The translations under genes were made by a program, and so were the position numbers. A DNA stretch of 22,267 nt, taken from IMG/VR virus record IMGVR_UViG_3300048823_000198, positions 1 through 22,267 of that record; one strand, given 5' to 3'. This stretch comes from a virus. This document shows positions 19,354 to 22,267 of this stretch, one piece after another; the first letter of the stretch is position 1, and each line of letters opens with the position of its first letter. Under the pieces are notes generated by a model, which saw only the letters and a list, made by a program, of their open reading frames with translations, was not told where the DNA came from and made no database searches.

Positions 19354-19692
19354 ATGAGCAAGGTCTACAGCAACCCCCGGATGAACGCGACGATTGAGAA
19401 TTGGCCGCACGGCTCTCAGCGTGTCACCGCGTTCTTTTCCATCGAATTCAGTCCGACGCGGGGCGAGCGCGCTGTACGGGTGACAACCGGAGCGCCAAAG
19501 AAGCTGACATTCGCGCGCAAGATGCGGATTGTCGACGGCGACGACGGCCGGACCTACATCGCCGAACTGACCAGCTACGGCCACATCACGATCATGCGCG
19601 GCGACATGAAGATCAACGAGGAAACCGTTTTCGAGCGCGAGCCGCGGTATCCCGAATTGCTGGCGCTCTTTGCGGAGGGACAAGCACGATGA
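19354..19692 (+). CDS. Hypothetical 112-residue protein
   Basis: The first gene behind operator-promoter site 1, with AAGGAGAAAGACAGA upstream of its ATG. The product (MSKVYSNPRMNATIENWPHG...) looks like an all-beta small protein in the middle (RVTAFFSIEFSPTRGERAVR) with an acidic helical end (ELLALFAEGQAR). I do not recognise it. It overlaps the next gene by ATGA. Confidence 0.68.
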   Translation: MSKVYSNPRMNATIENWPHGSQRVTAFFSIEFSPTRGERAVRVTTGAPKKLTFARKMRIVDGDDGRTYIAELTSYGHITIMRGDMKINEETVFEREPRYPELLALFAEGQAR

Positions 19693-20003
19693 ACACCTAC
19701 GGACCAAAGGTCACATGGGAGCAGATGCAGGAAGGCGTCCGGATTTACTATACCGGCGACATGGCGAACCAAAGCGGGTTCGGCACCATCACCCTGCGGC
19801 GCCCGATCGATCCTCGCTGGAAGTACAAGCAGGCTGATATCGCGATGGACGATGGCCGCGAAATGAAGGCGATCGGGGTCGAGAGTTTCCAGCCCGCGCC
19901 GGGACGGCGCTTCTGGCTTGAAGCCGATTGGAAGGCGGACCAGGACCGCAAGATCGAAGAATTCAAGGCCGCTTACTACGCGAGGAAGGAAATCGTCGGG
20001 TGA
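19689..20003 (+). CDS. Hypothetical 104-residue protein
   Basis: ATGA overlap at the start; a much longer frame from 19401 is a shadow of the previous gene. The product (MNTYGPKVTWEQMQEGVRIY...) has a beta-rich N-terminal half (GFGTITLRRPID) and a charged C-terminal helix (DWKADQDRKIEEFKAAYYAR). It is coupled to the following gene by GTGA. Not recognised. Confidence 0.65.
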   Translation: MNTYGPKVTWEQMQEGVRIYYTGDMANQSGFGTITLRRPIDPRWKYKQADIAMDDGREMKAIGVESFQPAPGRRFWLEADWKADQDRKIEEFKAAYYARKEIVG

Positions 20004-20209
20004 CCGACTACAAAATAGGAGATGTTTTCAGCATGAGCAGCGTCGCAAACCGCACCTACACCATCTGGGGCAACGGCGGAAAGTACGAATGGCTGATCCG
20101 CGATGGCGAGCACATCGTCGCCCGCTCCAATCCGATCTTCAACAGCTACGGCGCCGCCAAGCGCGCGATGGTCAAGGCGCTGTCACAGCCCGACGCCTTC
20201 AACGATTAA
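20000..20209 (+). CDS. Hypothetical 69-residue protein with GTG start
   Basis: A GTG at 20000 overlaps the previous stop as GTGA; an in-frame ATG at 20033 with AGGAG upstream is the alternative and would give 58 residues. The core RTYTIWGNGGKYEWLIRDGE, then HIVARSNPIFNSYGAAKRAM, looks like a small beta-hairpin and helix unit. It ends the first rightward operon, 101 bases before the next gene. Confidence 0.6.
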   Translation: MTDYKIGDVFSMSSVANRTYTIWGNGGKYEWLIRDGEHIVARSNPIFNSYGAAKRAMVKALSQPDAFND

Positions 20210-20254
20210 CCGGGGTGCGACTCCGCGCCGCACCACGTCCTGATTTATACCATC

Positions 20255-20282
20255 TTGACATATCATACCGGGATGGTATCTA
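20255..20282 (+). promoter_or_regulatory. Promoter with ATACC-N5-GGTAT operator (site 2)
   Basis: TTGACA (20255-20260) and TATCTA (20277-20282) are 16 bp apart and enclose ATACC-GGGAT-GGTAT (20265-20279) in exactly the same geometry as site 1. An extra ATACC half-site occurs at 20247-20251. The site drives the operon starting at 20311. Confidence 0.65.
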
Positions 20283-20310
20283 AAGATTGTCAACAAACAG
20301 GAGCCGCCAC

Positions 20311-20535
20311 ATGAACCTTTCCCCTCTCTACCTCGCCGAATGCCGGTTTGGCCGGTTCGGCAACGCCTTCCGGGAAACCGACCGGGATTCCAATTCCCGC
20401 TCCGAGATCATCGACCTGATCCGGACCGGAGAGATCGACGTGATCAAGGTGATCGAGGTCGATGAGGTTGCCGGCACGGTCTGCGACGTGACCGATGAAC
20501 TGGTGAGCGAGGCGCTGATGGCGAGGGCGGCGTGA
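20311..20535 (+). CDS. Hypothetical 74-residue protein, first gene of second rightward operon
   Basis: ATG 20311 has CAGGAGCCG upstream; the frame is open to a TTG at 20287 inside the promoter leader, which is less likely. The product (MNLSPLYLAECRFGRFGNAF...) has an acidic, strand-rich C-terminal half (IDVIKVIEVDEVAGTVCDVT). It overlaps the next gene as TGATG. Not recognised. Confidence 0.68.
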   Translation: MNLSPLYLAECRFGRFGNAFRETDRDSNSRSEIIDLIRTGEIDVIKVIEVDEVAGTVCDVTDELVSEALMARAA

Positions 20536-20726
20536 TGGCGAACATGAGCAAGTACCAGTTTGATCGCCTCGCCGAAAAGCTGATCCGCATGGCTTATGAA
20601 CTCGAACACGATGCCTCGCGCGTTCGGGCCGATAGCTGCAAGCCTTCCTATGCCGAGGCCATCAAGAATATCTCATCGCGTCTCGGCGATCTCGGCCGCA
20701 GCATGATCGCGGAGATCACATGCTGA
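20535..20726 (+). CDS. Hypothetical helical 63-residue protein
   Basis: ATG 20535 in a TGATG overlap; a GTG at 20532 would add one residue. The product (MANMSKYQFDRLAEKLIRMA...) is almost entirely amphipathic helix with charged faces (EAIKNISSRLGDLGRSMIAE), suggesting a small helical bundle or a dimer. Not recognised. Confidence 0.62.
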   Translation: MANMSKYQFDRLAEKLIRMAYELEHDASRVRADSCKPSYAEAIKNISSRLGDLGRSMIAEITC

Positions 20727-20932
20727 TGACTGACCTTCCCACCATCAAGCACACCGGCAACATGCCGGCCGACTTCACGGGTGTCGTCTACAACGATACC
20801 GGCAAGAACAACTATGCGGCCATGGTCAACGGAAACTGGCTCAAGCGCAAGGACGGCAGGGTCCGCTGGTTCAAGTACGAACAGGAAGCCGGGCGGGCCG
20901 CCTACCACGAAGCGAACAAGGGAGAGGCGTGA
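20720..20932 (+). CDS. Hypothetical 70-residue protein
   Basis: ATG 20720 has GGAG five bases upstream; an ATG at 20726 is the alternative. The product (MLMTDLPTIKHTGNMPADFT...) has an aromatic, basic core (NWLKRKDGRVRWFKYEQEAG). Overlaps both neighbours. Not recognised. Confidence 0.62.
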   Translation: MLMTDLPTIKHTGNMPADFTGVVYNDTGKNNYAAMVNGNWLKRKDGRVRWFKYEQEAGRAAYHEANKGEA

Positions 20933-21270
20933 TGCTCAGCTATCGCAACACCCGCTGCATTGACGGCCGCACGTTTCGCCACGATCCGCAACCTGACGAT
21001 CCCGGTCTGGAAACCGATATCGGGCGCTGCCCTGAATGCGCGGGCGAAGGCTGCGAGGCCTTGGCTCGCCAGGAAGCCGAGAAGATCGCGGGCGAAAAGA
21101 TCGTCACGCATTTCTGGGCCAAGCCGATCCCGCCGCGCGAATTTGACTGGTGCGCCTATCGCGACAATGACGAGCCCGATGACGACGGCCACATGATGCA
21201 GGGATGGGGCCGCACTGAACAAGAGGCGATCGACGATCTGATTTCGCTGATCGAAGACAACCGAGACTGA
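20932..21270 (+). CDS. Hypothetical 112-residue acidic protein with CPEC motif
   Basis: ATG 20932 forms TGATG with the upstream stop, with GGAGAGG before it. CPEC at 33-36 with Cys41 may bind zinc. The C-terminus (GHMMQGWGRTEQEAIDDLIS) is a helix seen at the end of many small phage proteins. The function is unknown. It ends 53 bases before the ATPase gene. Confidence 0.65.
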   Translation: MLSYRNTRCIDGRTFRHDPQPDDPGLETDIGRCPECAGEGCEALARQEAEKIAGEKIVTHFWAKPIPPREFDWCAYRDNDEPDDDGHMMQGWGRTEQEAIDDLISLIEDNRD

Positions 21271-21323
21271 GACACGGCAGCGACCGCCGCCAAGGTCGTA
21301 ATTCAACGAGGAGAGTAAGTACC

Positions 21324-22267
21324 ATGACTAAACTATTCCGTCCCGCCGAGATCACCACCGCCAAGCTCAAGATGGCCCTGATGGGCTTTCAGGGGTCCGG
21401 CAAGACCTATACCGCCGCCTCGACCGCCATCGGCCTCGTTCAACTGATGAAGAGCATGAACCTGCCCGAGGGCAAGCTGCCGATTGCCTTTGCCGATACC
21501 GAAAAAGGGTCGGACTGGATCCTGCCGCGGGTGCGCAAGGCGGGTCTGGAGATGGTGACGGCGAAAACCCGCGCCTTCTCCGATCTGATCGGGCTGATCA
21601 ACGAGGCCGAAAACAACGCCTCGTTTTTGCTGGTGGACTCGCTGACGCATTTCTGGACCGAACTCTGCGATACCTACTGCGCCAAGAAGGCCCAGCAGTT
21701 CAAAATCCCGACCTATCGGCTCCAGTTCCAGGACTGGGCGTTCCTCAAGGGCGAGTGGCGCAAGTTCACCGATCGGTTCGTCAATTCCAACCTGCACATC
21801 GCGGTCTGCGGCAGAGCTGGCTACGAATACGATTACCTCGAGGACGAGGACACCCACAAGAAGCAACTGGAAAAGACCGGCATCAAGTTCAAGGCCGAAG
21901 GCGAGATGGGCTACGAGCCTGATCTTCTGGTCTTGATGGAGCGCAAGATGAACATGATCAGCAAGGTCGACGAGCATGTCGCCCACGTGGTCAAGGACCG
22001 CAGCACGCTTCTGGATGGCCAGGAGTTCGCCGATCCGACCTTCGAGAACTTTCTGCCGCACATCAAGTGCCTCAATCTGGGCGGCCGGCAGATGGGCATC
22101 GACATCTCGCGGACTTCCGACGCCTCGATCCCGGCCGATGCGCCGCGCGACCGCGGCAAAATCCAGCGCGACATCGTGATCGATGAGCTGGCGGACCTGC
22201 TGCTGCGGCACAATTTGTCGGGCACGGCGGTGGCCGAAAAGCAGCGGCGTTCGGCGATCGTGGCCCG
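21324..22267 (+). CDS. P-loop ATPase of the phage recombination type, cut by window edge
   Basis: The frame starts at ATG 21324 with GAGGAGAG upstream and runs open to the right edge, giving 314 residues. The Walker A GFQGSGKT is at about 21-28 and the Walker B-like FLLVDS at about 101-106. Blocks such as FADTEKGSDW and HIAVCGRAGYEYDY follow. This matches the AAA_24/RecA-like ATPases that include Sak4-type single-strand annealing partners of phages. A role in phage recombination or replication is inferred from the fold and from its place in the early operon; I cannot see the C-terminus. Confidence 0.82.
   Translation, partial: MTKLFRPAEITTAKLKMALMGFQGSGKTYTAASTAIGLVQLMKSMNLPEGKLPIAFADTEKGSDWILPRVRKAGLEMVTAKTRAFSDLIGLINEAENNASFLLVDSLTHFWTELCDTYCAKKAQQFKIPTYRLQFQDWAFLKGEWRKFTDRFVNSNLHIAVCGRAGYEYDYLEDEDTHKKQLEKTGIKFKAEGEMGYEPDLLVLMERKMNMISKVDEHVAHVVKDRSTLLDGQEFADPTFENFLPHIKCLNLGGRQMGIDISRTSDASIPADAPRDRGKIQRDIVIDELADLLLRHNLSGTAVAEKQRRSAIVA

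Noticed and set aside
21333-22211. 292-codon reverse-strand frame opposite the P-loop ATPase
   Set aside because: The forward frame has Walker motifs and a ribosome-binding site; the antisense product has shadow composition and no motif.

Overview
The window looks like part of a temperate or formerly temperate tailed phage (or prophage) of a high-GC alphaproteobacterium. My best guess is a Bradyrhizobium/Rhodopseudomonas-type host, based on GC-rich codon use and recollection of similar small phage proteins, not on any search. Supporting genes are a podovirus-type head-to-tail connector (portal), both terminase subunits, a helix-turn-helix replication-type protein, an MT-A70 DNA methyltransferase, a GH19-like endolysin with a putative holin, two Cro/C1-type regulators and the start of a P-loop ATPase of the phage recombination type. 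I see no integrase, attachment site, ribosomal RNA, tRNA, insertion sequence or CRISPR array.

Layout. (1) 1-9203, leftward: from the regulator at 9203 down through small early genes, an ASCH-domain protein, the MT-A70 methyltransferase, a replication-type HTH protein, small and large terminase, two small proteins and the portal, which runs off the left edge. (2) 9204-9442: control region with candidate divergent promoters, an 11-bp tandem repeat and a near-perfect parS-like palindrome. (3) 9443-14158, rightward: a tightly packed accessory operon with an HNH-like protein, many tiny genes (four consecutive single-membrane-span proteins), a GNAT acetyltransferase, a Gp37/Gp68-family (DUF5131) protein and an orphan winged-helix protein. 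(4) 14159-14376: gene-free convergent junction with two inverted repeats. (5) 14377-19190, leftward: from a Cro-like regulator through small proteins, endolysin, secreted Cys-rich protein, small membrane proteins, putative holin and an outer-membrane protein (lysis and envelope module). (6) 19354-22267, rightward: two operons, each behind a promoter carrying the same ATACC-N5-GGTAT palindrome, the second leading to the P-loop ATPase cut by the right edge.

Nearly all neighbouring genes are joined by ATGA, GTGA, TTGA or TGATG stop/start overlaps. These overlaps fix starts and reveal many genes of 13-60 codons, several with non-AUG starts. The most notable non-coding signals are the parS-like site, the twin operator-promoters, and a 73-bp perfect direct repeat that keeps the same reading frame in the methyltransferase tail and in the next gene.
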